In this document: positions 53,838 through 62,499 of the stretch, piece by piece
Layout of the letters: each line of letters begins with the position of its first letter
Position numbering within the stretch: position 1 is the stretch's first letter
From: JAEULH01 sp963805915
GTDB taxonomy: Bacteria; Pseudomonadota; Alphaproteobacteria; Rhodospirillales; Defluviicoccaceae
Reading direction: 5' to 3'
Assembly (NCBI GenBank): GCA_963805915.1
Contig: CAWDWD010000007.1
Coordinates: 372,001 to 436,000 of the forward strand
DNA: 64,000 nucleotides
Notes under the pieces: model-generated
What the model was told of the DNA's origin: nothing
Database searches by the model: none
The model's input: only the letters and a program-made list of their open reading frames with translations
Position numbers and translations under genes: made by a program

Positions 53838-53906
53838 TTGCATTGCTTCCAGCTTGACTGGAGCGACACTACACTCCCCGCCTTCAGGCGAACAGCGCCT
53901 TGACGA

Positions 53907-54827
53907 ATGACAGCGGATGAAAGCGGCAAGATGGTGACCGATGACGAAAGACGCCGGTTGTTTTGTTTCGGGCTCGGCTTCAGCGCCCGCGCACTGGCGG
54001 CGCGGCTCGTCCCGCGCGGCTGGCTGGTAGCGGGAACCTGCCGCGGCGAGGATAAGAAGCGGGCGCTTGCGGCCGACGGCATCGAGGCCTTTGTCTTCGA
54101 CCGCAACCGCCCCCTGGCGGACCCCGCCCGAGCGCTTGGCGGAGCGAGCGCGTTGTTGATTTCGGCGCCGCCCGGCGCCGGCGGCGATCCGGTGCTCGCC
54201 CACCATGGCGCCGACATCGCCGCGCTTCGTCCCGATTGGATCGGCTATCTGTCGACAACCGGGGTCTATGGCGACACCCGTGGCGTGGCCGTGGACGAGA
54301 ACGCACCGCTCCAGCCAACCTCCGAGCGCAGCCGCCGGCGCGTTGCCGCCGAGGCCGCCTGGCTCGATCTCGGCCGGCGGCACGGCTTAGCGGTCCACAT
54401 CTTCAGGCTGGCCGGCATCTACGGGCCGGGGCGAAGCGTATTCGACCAGGTCCGCGCCGGCCAGGCGCGACGGATCGATCGGCCGGGCCAGCTGTTTTCG
54501 CGCATTCACGTCGACGACATCGCACTCGTGCTCGAGGCGTCTCTCGCTCGCCCCGAGCCCGGATCCATCTACAACGTCTGCGACGACGAGCCGGCGGCGC
54601 AAAGCGACGTCGTCGCCTATGCCTGCGCGCTGCTCGGAGTCGCCCCGCCGGCGGCGGTCGCGTTCGCCGACGCCGCCCGGGAGATGTCGGCGATGGCGCT
54701 GAGCTTTTGGGCGGACAACAGGCGCGTCGACAATACCCGGCTCAAGTCCCGCCTCGGCGTCGAGCCGCGCTACCCCAACTACCGGGCCGGCTTGCAAGCC
54801 ATCCTCGCCGCCGAGGGGCGCCGCTGA
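53907..54827 (+). CDS. NAD(P)-dependent epimerase/SDR-family protein (YeeZ-like)
   Basis: A 306-residue extended or atypical SDR. The dinucleotide motif lies in LFCFGLGFSARALAARLVPR. LSTTGVYGDTRGVAVDENAP includes the Thr-Gly-Val-Tyr-Gly stretch typical of YeeZ-like proteins, with IFRLAGIYGPGRS later. The standard YxxxK catalytic pair is not evident, as in other YeeZ relatives. Substrate unknown. An in-frame ATG at 53931 is an alternative start. Confidence 0.82.
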   Translation: MTADESGKMVTDDERRRLFCFGLGFSARALAARLVPRGWLVAGTCRGEDKKRALAADGIEAFVFDRNRPLADPARALGGASALLISAPPGAGGDPVLAHHGADIAALRPDWIGYLSTTGVYGDTRGVAVDENAPLQPTSERSRRRVAAEAAWLDLGRRHGLAVHIFRLAGIYGPGRSVFDQVRAGQARRIDRPGQLFSRIHVDDIALVLEASLARPEPGSIYNVCDDEPAAQSDVVAYACALLGVAPPAAVAFADAAREMSAMALSFWADNRRVDNTRLKSRLGVEPRYPNYRAGLQAILAAEGRR

Positions 54828-54970
54828 GAGCTGGAACCAATCAAAGTTCCCCGGCTGGTCACGCAACCCGCTTAATGCTATTTCCGGCCGACGCGGGCGC
54901 GGGTAAACTCATCCCAGCGTACCGGCATCGGGTGAGAAAATGCGCGCTGTTCTGTAGCGAGGGAATGAAC

Positions 54971-55597
54971 ATGAACGTTCGAGACATCATGATGCGTGAC
55001 GTCATCCTTGTCGAGCCGCGGACGCCGTTGGTTCAGGCGGCGCAGCAGATGGTCGAGCATGACATCGGTTTTTTGCCGGTCGTCGAGAATGGAGCGTTGG
55101 TCGGCGTGGTGACGGACCGCGACATCGTCGCGCGCGGCGTTGCCGAAAGTCGCCATCTCCCACAGGCAACGGTCGGCGACGTCATGTCGGTCGAGATCGT
55201 CTGCTGCTTCGGCGATGAGGACGTCGAGGAGGCGCAACGACGGATGGCCGAGCACCAGGTCACGCGGCTGCCGGTCATTGACGAGGGCCGCGGACTGGTC
55301 GGCGTGATATCGACCAGCAATTTCGAAGGCGGCGCCGGCGGCATCGGCGCGGGCAAGAAAGCCGCTCGCAAGAAAAGCGTGGGCGTCACGTTCTCCAAGG
55401 AGAAGACCGACTCCCACGGTCGGCCGCACAAGGTAGCGGTCAAGACCATCTACATCACCGGCAAGCCATCGAAGGAGGAAGCGGTCGAGGCGGCGGTCCA
55501 CCGCTTCGAGACCGAGCAGGGCGCGTCGTCGTGGCGCAACGCCGCCAACAGCATCGACGTCGAGGAGGCTCCGGCGACGCAGCCGAAGAAGCCGTAA
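54971..55597 (+). CDS. CBS-domain protein
   Basis: A 208-residue protein with a pair of CBS domains (MNVRDIMMRDVILVEPRTPL; LVGVVTDRDIVARG; VTRLPVIDEGRGLVGVISTS) that bind adenine nucleotides. A basic C-terminal tail follows (GAGKKAARKKSVGVTFSKEK), rich in Lys and probably flexible. CBS pairs sense cell energy state. It sits upstream of, and in the same direction as, a second CBS protein with a nucleotidyltransferase domain. The ATG at 54971 has GAGGG at a good distance; 54965 is an alternative. Confidence 0.88.
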   Translation: MNVRDIMMRDVILVEPRTPLVQAAQQMVEHDIGFLPVVENGALVGVVTDRDIVARGVAESRHLPQATVGDVMSVEIVCCFGDEDVEEAQRRMAEHQVTRLPVIDEGRGLVGVISTSNFEGGAGGIGAGKKAARKKSVGVTFSKEKTDSHGRPHKVAVKTIYITGKPSKEEAVEAAVHRFETEQGASSWRNAANSIDVEEAPATQPKKP

Positions 55598-55766
55598 AGC
55601 GCCCGGCCTTCAGGAAGCGCAAGCGGCACGGGATGGACCGAACTGTCTCAACGGGCCGGAGAGACTATACACCCTGCGATTGATATAGGCATGACAGTCG
55701 ATCCGGATTGGGCTATGCGGGGCCGGACGTTCCTTTCGTTCGCTTACCGAAGCCGAGGTGCCTGGC

Positions 55767-57593
55767 ATGAGCACGCCGGATCCGAGCCGCTTTATTGCCG
55801 GCATCGCGCCGTTTGACCGCCTCGCCGAGCCCGAACTGATCAGGGTCGGCGAGGCGCTGACGCCCAGTCATTACCTCGGCGGGCAGACCATTCTCGGCCG
55901 CTGGCAAACCCCGCCGTACCTGTTCGTTGTCGCGGAGGGATCGGTCGAGGAGCAGGACGCGAACGGCGCGCTCGCCGTTTATCACGCCGGTCAGGCCTTC
56001 GATGCCCGCGGGCTGATGCACGGGCGGACCGAGAACCAATTCGTCGCTCGCGGCGAGGCTACCTGTTTCCTCCTGCCGGCCCAGCTGTTCGCGGCGCTGG
56101 CGCGCGGCAACCCGACATTCCGCGCGTTTTTCCAGCACGAGATCAATCGCGCCCTCGATTCACAGGTTGCGGTCCAGCAGCAGCGCGAAGCCGCCTCGCT
56201 GCTGACCGGGCGGGTCAATGAGGGCGAGCTCCATCGTCCGGTCTTTGTCGCCCCGGAGACGACGATCCGAGAGGCCATCTCGCGAATGCAGGCGGAAGCC
56301 GCGACGGCGGTCCTCGTTCGCGACGGCGCGCGGACCGGTATCTTCACCGAACGCGATGTCCGCGAAAAGCACCTGCTGATGGGCCTGCCGGAGACGACCG
56401 CGCTGGGCGACATCGCGCGCTACGAGTTGCAGACCATCGACGGCGACGACTTGCTGTTCAACGCGCTGGTCGTCATGACCAAGTATTCGATCCGCCATCT
56501 GGTCGTCACCCGCGGCCGCGATATCGTCGGATTGTTCGAGCAGGCCGACCTGCTGCGGCGGCTGTCCAACTCCTCGCTGGTGATCGCCAGTCACGTCGAG
56601 CAGGCCCAGAGCGGCGACGAACTGAAGGACGCCAGTGAAGCCATCCCGCGGATGATCAAGTCGCTGTTCGAGCGCGGCGTCAAACCGCGTTACATCGCTC
56701 ACTTGGTGACGAACCTGAACCGCAAGCTGTTTCGCCGGGTTTACGATCACATCGCCCCGCCGGAGCTGCGCGGCATCACCTGTCTCATGGTCATGGGCAG
56801 CGAGGGGCGCGGCGAGCAACTGCTGCGGACCGATCAGGACAACGGGCTAATCTATCGCGAGCCGCCGCCGGCCGAGGCCGCCGAAGCCATGGCCCACCAG
56901 TTCTCCGAGGCACTGCTGAACCTGGGCTATCCTCGCTGTCCGGGCGGCGTCATGGTGTCGAACCCGCAATGGGCCAAGCCGCTCGCCCACTACGAAAAAG
57001 ATCTGCGCCAGTGGTTCGACCACCCCAGCGGCGAGGCCTTTCTCAATCTCGCCATTCTCGTCGACGCCAGCACGGTCGCCGGCGACGAGATGCTGCTCGG
57101 CGAACTCAGGTCAAGGCTGTTCGCGCACTTTCAGGCGCGCCAAACGCTGCTCAGCCACTTCGCCAAGGCAATTCAATCGTTCCCGACCCCGCTCGGCTGG
57201 TTCAACCGCCTTCGCACCGAACGCGGTCCGGATGGTGGGCGTCTCGATATCAAGAAGGGCGGCATTTTCCCAATCGTCCACGGGGTGCGCAGCCTGGCCG
57301 TCGAGTACAGGATCGAGGAGACCAACACCATTGGCCGCATTCAGGCGCTGAGCGGCCGCGGCCCGTTCGACGAGCAGACGACTGCGGATATCATCGAGGC
57401 GCTGGACTTTATGTCGATGCTGCGTTTGCGGACGCAAATTGAAGCGTGGGATCGCGGCGAAGCCGCGGACACCTACATCGTACCTTCGCGGCTAACCCGC
57501 CTAGATCGAAATTTGCTCAAGGATTCTTTAAGGATCGTCAAGCAGTTCAAGCAAGACATCAGCTATCATTTCAAACTCAACATGGTATCCTAA
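55767..57593 (+). CDS. cNMP-binding/CBS/DUF294 putative nucleotidyltransferase
   Basis: A 608-residue signalling protein. Order: N-terminal cyclic-nucleotide-binding-like beta-roll (FDRLAEPELIRVGEALTPSH, YLFVVAEGSVEEQDANG), a CBS pair (VFVAPETTIREAISRMQAEA; TGIFTERDVREK; SIRHLVVTRGRDIVGLFEQ), then the DUF294 nucleotidyltransferase domain with VMGSEGRGEQLLRTDQDNGL (GSxxRxEQ-like, with the D-x-D metal site) and a C-terminal DUF294 helical domain. It resembles GlnD-type uridylyltransferases in outline. In many proteobacteria this gene and a DnaQ-like exonuclease flank an acetate/solute permease; here the exonuclease follows but the permease is absent. Confidence 0.9.
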   Translation: MSTPDPSRFIAGIAPFDRLAEPELIRVGEALTPSHYLGGQTILGRWQTPPYLFVVAEGSVEEQDANGALAVYHAGQAFDARGLMHGRTENQFVARGEATCFLLPAQLFAALARGNPTFRAFFQHEINRALDSQVAVQQQREAASLLTGRVNEGELHRPVFVAPETTIREAISRMQAEAATAVLVRDGARTGIFTERDVREKHLLMGLPETTALGDIARYELQTIDGDDLLFNALVVMTKYSIRHLVVTRGRDIVGLFEQADLLRRLSNSSLVIASHVEQAQSGDELKDASEAIPRMIKSLFERGVKPRYIAHLVTNLNRKLFRRVYDHIAPPELRGITCLMVMGSEGRGEQLLRTDQDNGLIYREPPPAEAAEAMAHQFSEALLNLGYPRCPGGVMVSNPQWAKPLAHYEKDLRQWFDHPSGEAFLNLAILVDASTVAGDEMLLGELRSRLFAHFQARQTLLSHFAKAIQSFPTPLGWFNRLRTERGPDGGRLDIKKGGIFPIVHGVRSLAVEYRIEETNTIGRIQALSGRGPFDEQTTADIIEALDFMSMLRLRTQIEAWDRGEAADTYIVPSRLTRLDRNLLKDSLRIVKQFKQDISYHFKLNMVS

Positions 57594-57717
57594 GCTGAAG
57601 AGTGTCGCCGCGGGCAAGATAAAGGCGCTTAAGCCTCCCCGCCCAAATCACGCCGGCGAACGGCGGATTTGTCGTGCGGCACTTGTCGGGGAGGTCTCAC
57701 GTTCGGAGCCATGAGGG

Positions 57718-59847
57718 ATGAAAGCCGTCTTCTGGATCGCCTGCGCGGCGCTCATGGTCTTTGCCGCCGGCGTGATCGCGGGGGCCGGGTGGTTGACCTG
57801 GACGGCGCTGACCGCCGATCAGCAAGTCGCCTTGTCGGGAGCCCTGGCGCCGCACGGCGGCGCGTTGCTCATTGCCGCGGCGGTGCTGATCGTCTTGCCG
57901 GCGGTGGTCGTCGTGGCGATGGCCGGTCTCTATCTTCCATCGCTCCGGGCGATGGCCGAGGAGATCCAGGTCATCGCGGTGTCAAACTCCAAGCACCGCC
58001 TCAAGGTCGAGGGGCAGTCGGAGATCCGCGCGCTCGCCGGCAACGTGAATCTGCTGGGCGAGCGCTACCAGGCGCTGCAGGACGATGTCGCCCAGCGCAT
58101 CCGCGAGGCCAACGCCGCGGTCGAAGTCGAGCGCAACACGTTCGCCACTCTGGTCTCCAAGCTCACCCAGGGGGTTCTCGTCTGCAATCGCGACGGGCGG
58201 ATTCTGCTCTACAACCAGCGCGCCCAGCATCTTCTCGAAGGCGCCGAGCGCAAAACCGGGGTCGGCGATTGGATCGGTCTCGGCCGGTCGGTCTACAGTG
58301 TCCTCGACCAGAACGTGATCAGCCATGCCCTGACGACCATGGAGCACCTCGGCCAGCAGGGCAAGTCGCGGCAAATGGTGCCGTTCGTCATCACCCTTGT
58401 CTCCGGCAAGTTGCTGAACGTCCATCTGGTCATGGTTCCCGCTCCCGATGGCGAGTCCAGCGGCTACATTCTCTCGATCGAGGATGTCACCCAGCGGATT
58501 AACAAGGAAACCCGCCGCGCATCGCTGCTGCTGGCGTTAACGGAGGGCCACCGCTCCGGAATCGCCAGCATTCGCGGGGCGATCGAGGCGATGATCGCGT
58601 TTCCCGAAATGGATGACGAGGAGCGCGCGCAGTTCCAGGGCGTGATTCACGAAGAGTCGGTCCGGTTGAGCGAGAACCTGGCCGAGCTGGAAGAACGATA
58701 TGCCGGCGACCTCGACGCCCAGGGTCCCGTTCATGACGTTTTGGGCAGCGATCTGCTCGCCTCCGTCGAGCGCCATGTCGAGGATGCGCTCGGCATTGTC
58801 GTCGACGTCAGCGCGCCGCTCGAACCGGTCTGGCTGCGCGCCGACAGCTACGCCATCGCGCGCTGCTTGATCTTTCTGATCGATCGGCTTAGCCGCGTCT
58901 GCCGCGCCGAGAAGCCGGCCATCACCCTGCACCATGGGCGCAAGCTGGTGACGTTGATGCTTGAATGGACCGGCGCCGCGCTCGACACCGAGGCCCTGCG
59001 TTCGTGGGGCCAGCGCAAGGTCTCGCCCGACAGCAGAGGTGGCGCGCAGACGTTGTTCGGCGTGATCGAGCGACACAGCGGCGCGATCTGGGCCCATCCG
59101 ATATCGCCGTCCGGACGGCCTTGCCTGCGTCTGGTTCTGCCGGCCGGCGGCGACGAGGCGATCGCGGCGGTGTGGGACGACGACGACGAAGCGCACGATT
59201 TCGACTTTCACCTGTTCCAGTCGGCCACCGCGTCCGCGGACGTGCTGCACGCGCCGCTCGGCAAGCTCAGCTTCACCGTGTTCGACACCGAGACCACCGG
59301 GCTCGATCCCAGCGGCGGCGACGAGATCATCGCCATCGCCGCCGTGCGCATCGTCAACGGTCGGATCCTCCGCCGCGAGACTTTCGATTCCCTGGTCAAT
59401 CCAAGGCGGTCCATCGCGGCCGCGTCACGGGCGGTCCACGGCATCACGATCGAAATGCTGCGCGGCATGCCGCCGATCGAGGACGTGCTGCCGCGCTTTC
59501 ATCGCTACCTGGAAGATACCGTGATCGTCGGTCACAACGTCAACTTCGACATGTGCTTCCTTAAGCTCAAGGAGGCCAGTACCGGGCTGAAATTCGACAA
59601 CTGGGTGCTCGACACGCTGCTGCTCGAGTGCATCCTTCATCCCAATCAGGAAGACAAGAGCCTCGAGGCCATCGCCGCGCGCCTCGGCGTGACGGTGTCG
59701 GGGCGGCACACGGCCTTGGGCGACGCGCTGACCACCGCCGAGGTCTTCCTGGCGCTGATACCGTTACTCGCCGAGCACGGTATCGACACCGTCGCCGAGG
59801 CCAAGGCGATCTGCGACACCCACGCAATGGCTCAGGTCAAATATTAA
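57718..59847 (+). CDS. Membrane sensor fused to DnaQ-like 3'-5' exonuclease
   Basis: A 709-residue fusion. Two N-terminal membrane helices (about residues 4-26 and 48-74) are followed by a HAMP-like linker, a PAS domain (TLVSKLTQGVLVCNRDGRIL) and a degenerate histidine-kinase-like region (ADSYAIARCLIFLIDRLSRV) with no clear phosphoacceptor His. The last ~200 residues are a DEDDh exonuclease: FTVFDTETTGLDPSGGDEII, IVGHNVNFDMCFLKLKEA and SGRHTALGDALTTAEVFLAL. The exonuclease residues look complete. It pairs with the preceding DUF294 gene. A signalling-nuclease function is inferred, not known. Confidence 0.88.
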   Translation: MKAVFWIACAALMVFAAGVIAGAGWLTWTALTADQQVALSGALAPHGGALLIAAAVLIVLPAVVVVAMAGLYLPSLRAMAEEIQVIAVSNSKHRLKVEGQSEIRALAGNVNLLGERYQALQDDVAQRIREANAAVEVERNTFATLVSKLTQGVLVCNRDGRILLYNQRAQHLLEGAERKTGVGDWIGLGRSVYSVLDQNVISHALTTMEHLGQQGKSRQMVPFVITLVSGKLLNVHLVMVPAPDGESSGYILSIEDVTQRINKETRRASLLLALTEGHRSGIASIRGAIEAMIAFPEMDDEERAQFQGVIHEESVRLSENLAELEERYAGDLDAQGPVHDVLGSDLLASVERHVEDALGIVVDVSAPLEPVWLRADSYAIARCLIFLIDRLSRVCRAEKPAITLHHGRKLVTLMLEWTGAALDTEALRSWGQRKVSPDSRGGAQTLFGVIERHSGAIWAHPISPSGRPCLRLVLPAGGDEAIAAVWDDDDEAHDFDFHLFQSATASADVLHAPLGKLSFTVFDTETTGLDPSGGDEIIAIAAVRIVNGRILRRETFDSLVNPRRSIAAASRAVHGITIEMLRGMPPIEDVLPRFHRYLEDTVIVGHNVNFDMCFLKLKEASTGLKFDNWVLDTLLLECILHPNQEDKSLEAIAARLGVTVSGRHTALGDALTTAEVFLALIPLLAEHGIDTVAEAKAICDTHAMAQVKY

Positions 59848-59892
59848 CCTCCGTCACCTTATGCCCGCCCCGTCTGACGACCGCCCGGCGAC

Positions 59893-59956
59893 GATGGAAT
59901 GCCGCGAGTTGCCGCGCGACCGTCGATGGAATGCCGCGGGTTGCCGCGCGACCGTC
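59893..59956. repeat. Two tandem copies of a 32-base unit
   Basis: The unit starting GATGGAATGCCGCG occurs at 59893-59924 and again at 59925-59956 with one mismatch (A/G at unit base 15). It lies between the exonuclease gene and yicC. It contains no visible promoter. It is too short and too few in copies to be a CRISPR array. Confidence 0.7.
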
Positions 59957-60040
59957 GGGACAGGCTTGTTGACGCGCGCGCCGAACGGTATAACGCACTC
60001 GTCGTAACGCGTTGAACAACAACAAGGTCTGGGATGACGG

Positions 60041-60931
60041 ATGACGATCGCGTCGATGACCGGTTTCGGCCGCGCCGAGGGACAGGCCGAGGCCTTCGCC
60101 TGGGTTTGGGAACTGCGCAGCGTCAATGGCAAGGGCCTTGATGTCCGTTGCCGCTTGCCCAGCGGCTTCGAAAGTCTCGAGCAAGCAAGCCGGGAGAAGG
60201 CCGCGAGCGCGCTCAAGCGCGGCAACGTCTCGCTTACCCTGAGCGTCGAGCGTTCGGCCGGCGCGGGCACCGTGCGGCTTAACACCGCCGTTCTCGACCA
60301 GATCCTGGCGCTGCTGCCGGAAATCCAGCGGAGGCTGCCGGAGACGGCGCCGCCGAGCATCGAGCGTTTACTCGCTCTGCGCGGGGTGATCGATCTGGTC
60401 GAAGACGAGCCCGACGCCGAGGGCCGCGCGCGGCTGGACGCGGTGCTGCTTGACGGCCTGGGCCGGGCGCTCGAGGCGCTGTGCGAGATGCGCGCCCAGG
60501 AGGGCGCCCGGCTGGTAGCGGTGCTGAATGGCCAATTGCGGCGGATTAGCGAACTGTGCGCGCGCGCCGAGGCGGCGGCGGCGACCCAGCCGGCGGCAAT
60601 CGCCCTTCGCCTACGCCAGCAACTGGCTGATTTGGGCGATGCCGTGCCGGCGCTCTCCGAAGAGCGGCTCGCCCAGGAGGTCGCCCTGCTTGCCGCCAAG
60701 GCCGATGCGCGCGAGGAGATCGACCGGCTGAAGGCTCATGAAAAAGCGGCCGAGGCCTTGCTCGCCGGGAACGGCGCGGTCGGCCGCCGGCTCGATTTCC
60801 TGTGCCAGGAGTTCAATCGCGAGGCCAACACGCTGTGCTCGAAGTCGAGCGATGTCGAGTTGACCGCCTTCGGCGTCGAGCTCAAGGCCGCGATCGAGCA
60901 GTTCCGCGAGCAGATCCAGAACATCGAGTAG
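60041..60931 (+). CDS. yicC: YicC family endoribonuclease
   Basis: A 296-residue YicC protein (YicC_N and DUF1732). Start MTIASMTGFGRAEGQAEAFA and SVNGKGLDVRCRLPSGFESL are N-terminal family blocks; GRRLDFLCQEFNREANTLCS is the C-terminal signature. E. coli YicC is reported to be an RNase involved in sRNA decay. It lies 10 bases upstream of gmk, the classic yicC-gmk pair. Confidence 0.95.
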   Translation: MTIASMTGFGRAEGQAEAFAWVWELRSVNGKGLDVRCRLPSGFESLEQASREKAASALKRGNVSLTLSVERSAGAGTVRLNTAVLDQILALLPEIQRRLPETAPPSIERLLALRGVIDLVEDEPDAEGRARLDAVLLDGLGRALEALCEMRAQEGARLVAVLNGQLRRISELCARAEAAAATQPAAIALRLRQQLADLGDAVPALSEERLAQEVALLAAKADAREEIDRLKAHEKAAEALLAGNGAVGRRLDFLCQEFNREANTLCSKSSDVELTAFGVELKAAIEQFREQIQNIE

Positions 60932-60941
60932 AGCAGAGCCG

Positions 60942-61622
60942 TTGATCAGCGCGCCCCGTCCGCCCGCGGAGCAGCCCTCCCCGTCCTCCACCCCGCCGCC
61001 GGTCGCCCGCCGGGGCCTGATGCTGGTCTTGTCGTCGCCATCGGGGGCCGGAAAATCGACCATTGCCCGAGCCCTGCTCGCGCGCGACACCAACCTGCGG
61101 ATGTCGGTGTCGGTGACGACCCGGCCGCCGCGTCGGGGCGAGGTCGCCGGCGAGGACTACATCTTTGCCACCGCCGAGGCGTTCCGTGAGATGATCGCGG
61201 CCGACGGGTTGCTCGAGCACGCGCGGGTGTTCGACCATCACTACGGCACGCCGCGCGCGCCGGTGGAAGCGGCGATGCGGGCCGGACGTGATGTCCTGTT
61301 CGATGTCGACTGGCAGGGCACCCAGCAGCTTCGCCAGAACGCCCGCGCCGATCTGGTCAGCGTGTTCATCCTGCCGCCGTCGCGCGGCGAGCTCGAACGC
61401 AGGCTGCACGCCCGCGCGCAGGATTCAGACGAGGTCGTCCGCCGGCGGATGACCAAGGCCGCGGACGAAATGAGCCACTGGCCCGAGTACGACTACGTCA
61501 TCGTCAACCGCGACGTCGACGAAGCGGTGGCCGGCGTTACCGCCATCCTCGCCGCCGAGCGCCTGCGCCGCGACCGCCAGATCGGCCTCGCCGCCTTCGT
61601 CACCGCCATCGGCGACAGCTAG
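60942..61622 (+). CDS. gmk: Guanylate kinase
   Basis: A 226-residue enzyme that phosphorylates GMP to GDP. The P-loop is LSSPSGAGKSTIARALLARD; the GMP-binding segment is VTTRPPRRGEVAGEDYIFAT, then LFDVDWQGTQQLRQNA and DEVVRRRMTKAADEMSHWPE. The annotated start is a TTG at 60942, giving a Pro/Ser-rich leader of ~26 residues before the fold; a later start is possible. Confidence 0.97.
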   Translation: MISAPRPPAEQPSPSSTPPPVARRGLMLVLSSPSGAGKSTIARALLARDTNLRMSVSVTTRPPRRGEVAGEDYIFATAEAFREMIAADGLLEHARVFDHHYGTPRAPVEAAMRAGRDVLFDVDWQGTQQLRQNARADLVSVFILPPSRGELERRLHARAQDSDEVVRRRMTKAADEMSHWPEYDYVIVNRDVDEAVAGVTAILAAERLRRDRQIGLAAFVTAIGDS

Positions 61623-61668
61623 TGCGACTCCGGTTCGACGGCGTTGTCGGCCAAGCCCTACGCGGGCG

Positions 61669-62337
61669 TCACTCCGCGACCTCCAGCAGGGCGAAGCGCA
61701 CCGGCAAGATCTCGCGGACGGCAATCTTCCCGGCGGCGCTCTTTTCGACCAGCGTAAGGCTCTGCAACTCGGGCGTTCCCGTCGGCGCCACCAACTTGCC
61801 GCCCGGCTTGAGCTGCATGAGCAGCATGGCCGGAATGAGCTCGGGGGCCGCGCAGACGAGAATGCGGTCGAACGGCCCGTGTTCCGGCCAGCCGTTCTCG
61901 CCGTGTCCGCCGCGCAGTTCGACATTGTTCAGGCCGAGCCCGCTCAGCCGGCGGCGCGCCTGTTTCGCCAACTCCTCGACCAGTTCGATGGAGTAGACTT
62001 GCTCCGCGAGCGCGGCGAGGATCGCCGTGTGATAGCCGAGGCCGGCGCCGATCTCGAGAACGCGATGGCCGGGTTCAATGTTCAAAAGGTCGGTCATCAG
62101 CGCGACGATGAACGGCTGCGAGATGGTCTTGTCGAAGCCGATCGGCAGCGGCTGATCGGCGTAGGCGTAGGGCGTCAGTTCGACCGGGACGAACTCGTGG
62201 CGAGGAACCTGACTCATGGCGGCCATGACCCGCGGATCCAGCGTCTTTTTGCCGATATGCTCGCTGACGAGTTGAGCGTGTGCCGCAATGACTTCCATCA
62301 TCTGCCGTTGCAGCTGCGACAACAGGCGCTCGCTCAT
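61669..62337 (-). CDS. pcm: Protein-L-isoaspartate O-methyltransferase
   Basis: A 222-residue SAM-dependent methyltransferase that starts repair of isoaspartyl residues in aged proteins. Motif I is VLEIGAGLGYHTAILAALAE. The family-specific blocks are PRHEFVPVELTPYAYADQPL and KTISQPFIVALMTDLL. GENGWPEHGPFDRILVCAAP precedes the substrate strand. It converges on gmk with 46 bases between, and is divergent from the DddY-like gene. Confidence 0.95.
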   Translation of the reverse strand: MSERLLSQLQRQMMEVIAAHAQLVSEHIGKKTLDPRVMAAMSQVPRHEFVPVELTPYAYADQPLPIGFDKTISQPFIVALMTDLLNIEPGHRVLEIGAGLGYHTAILAALAEQVYSIELVEELAKQARRRLSGLGLNNVELRGGHGENGWPEHGPFDRILVCAAPELIPAMLLMQLKPGGKLVAPTGTPELQSLTLVEKSAAGKIAVREILPVRFALLEVAE

Positions 62338-62499
62338 CGTCCGCCCCCTTTCCTGGCCGTGCGCGGGGAGCGAGCTTAATCGATCTGTCCGATGAATTAC
62401 ACATTGTCCGGCGCGACGGGGATCGGGCGGGGATCGCCGCGGCTATGACATCGGTCTTAAAGCGGATAGAATGAACAACGAGCCGACGGAGGAACCGCG

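Noticed and set aside
59893..59956. CRISPR array
   Set aside because: Only two units, head to tail without spacers, and no cas genes.
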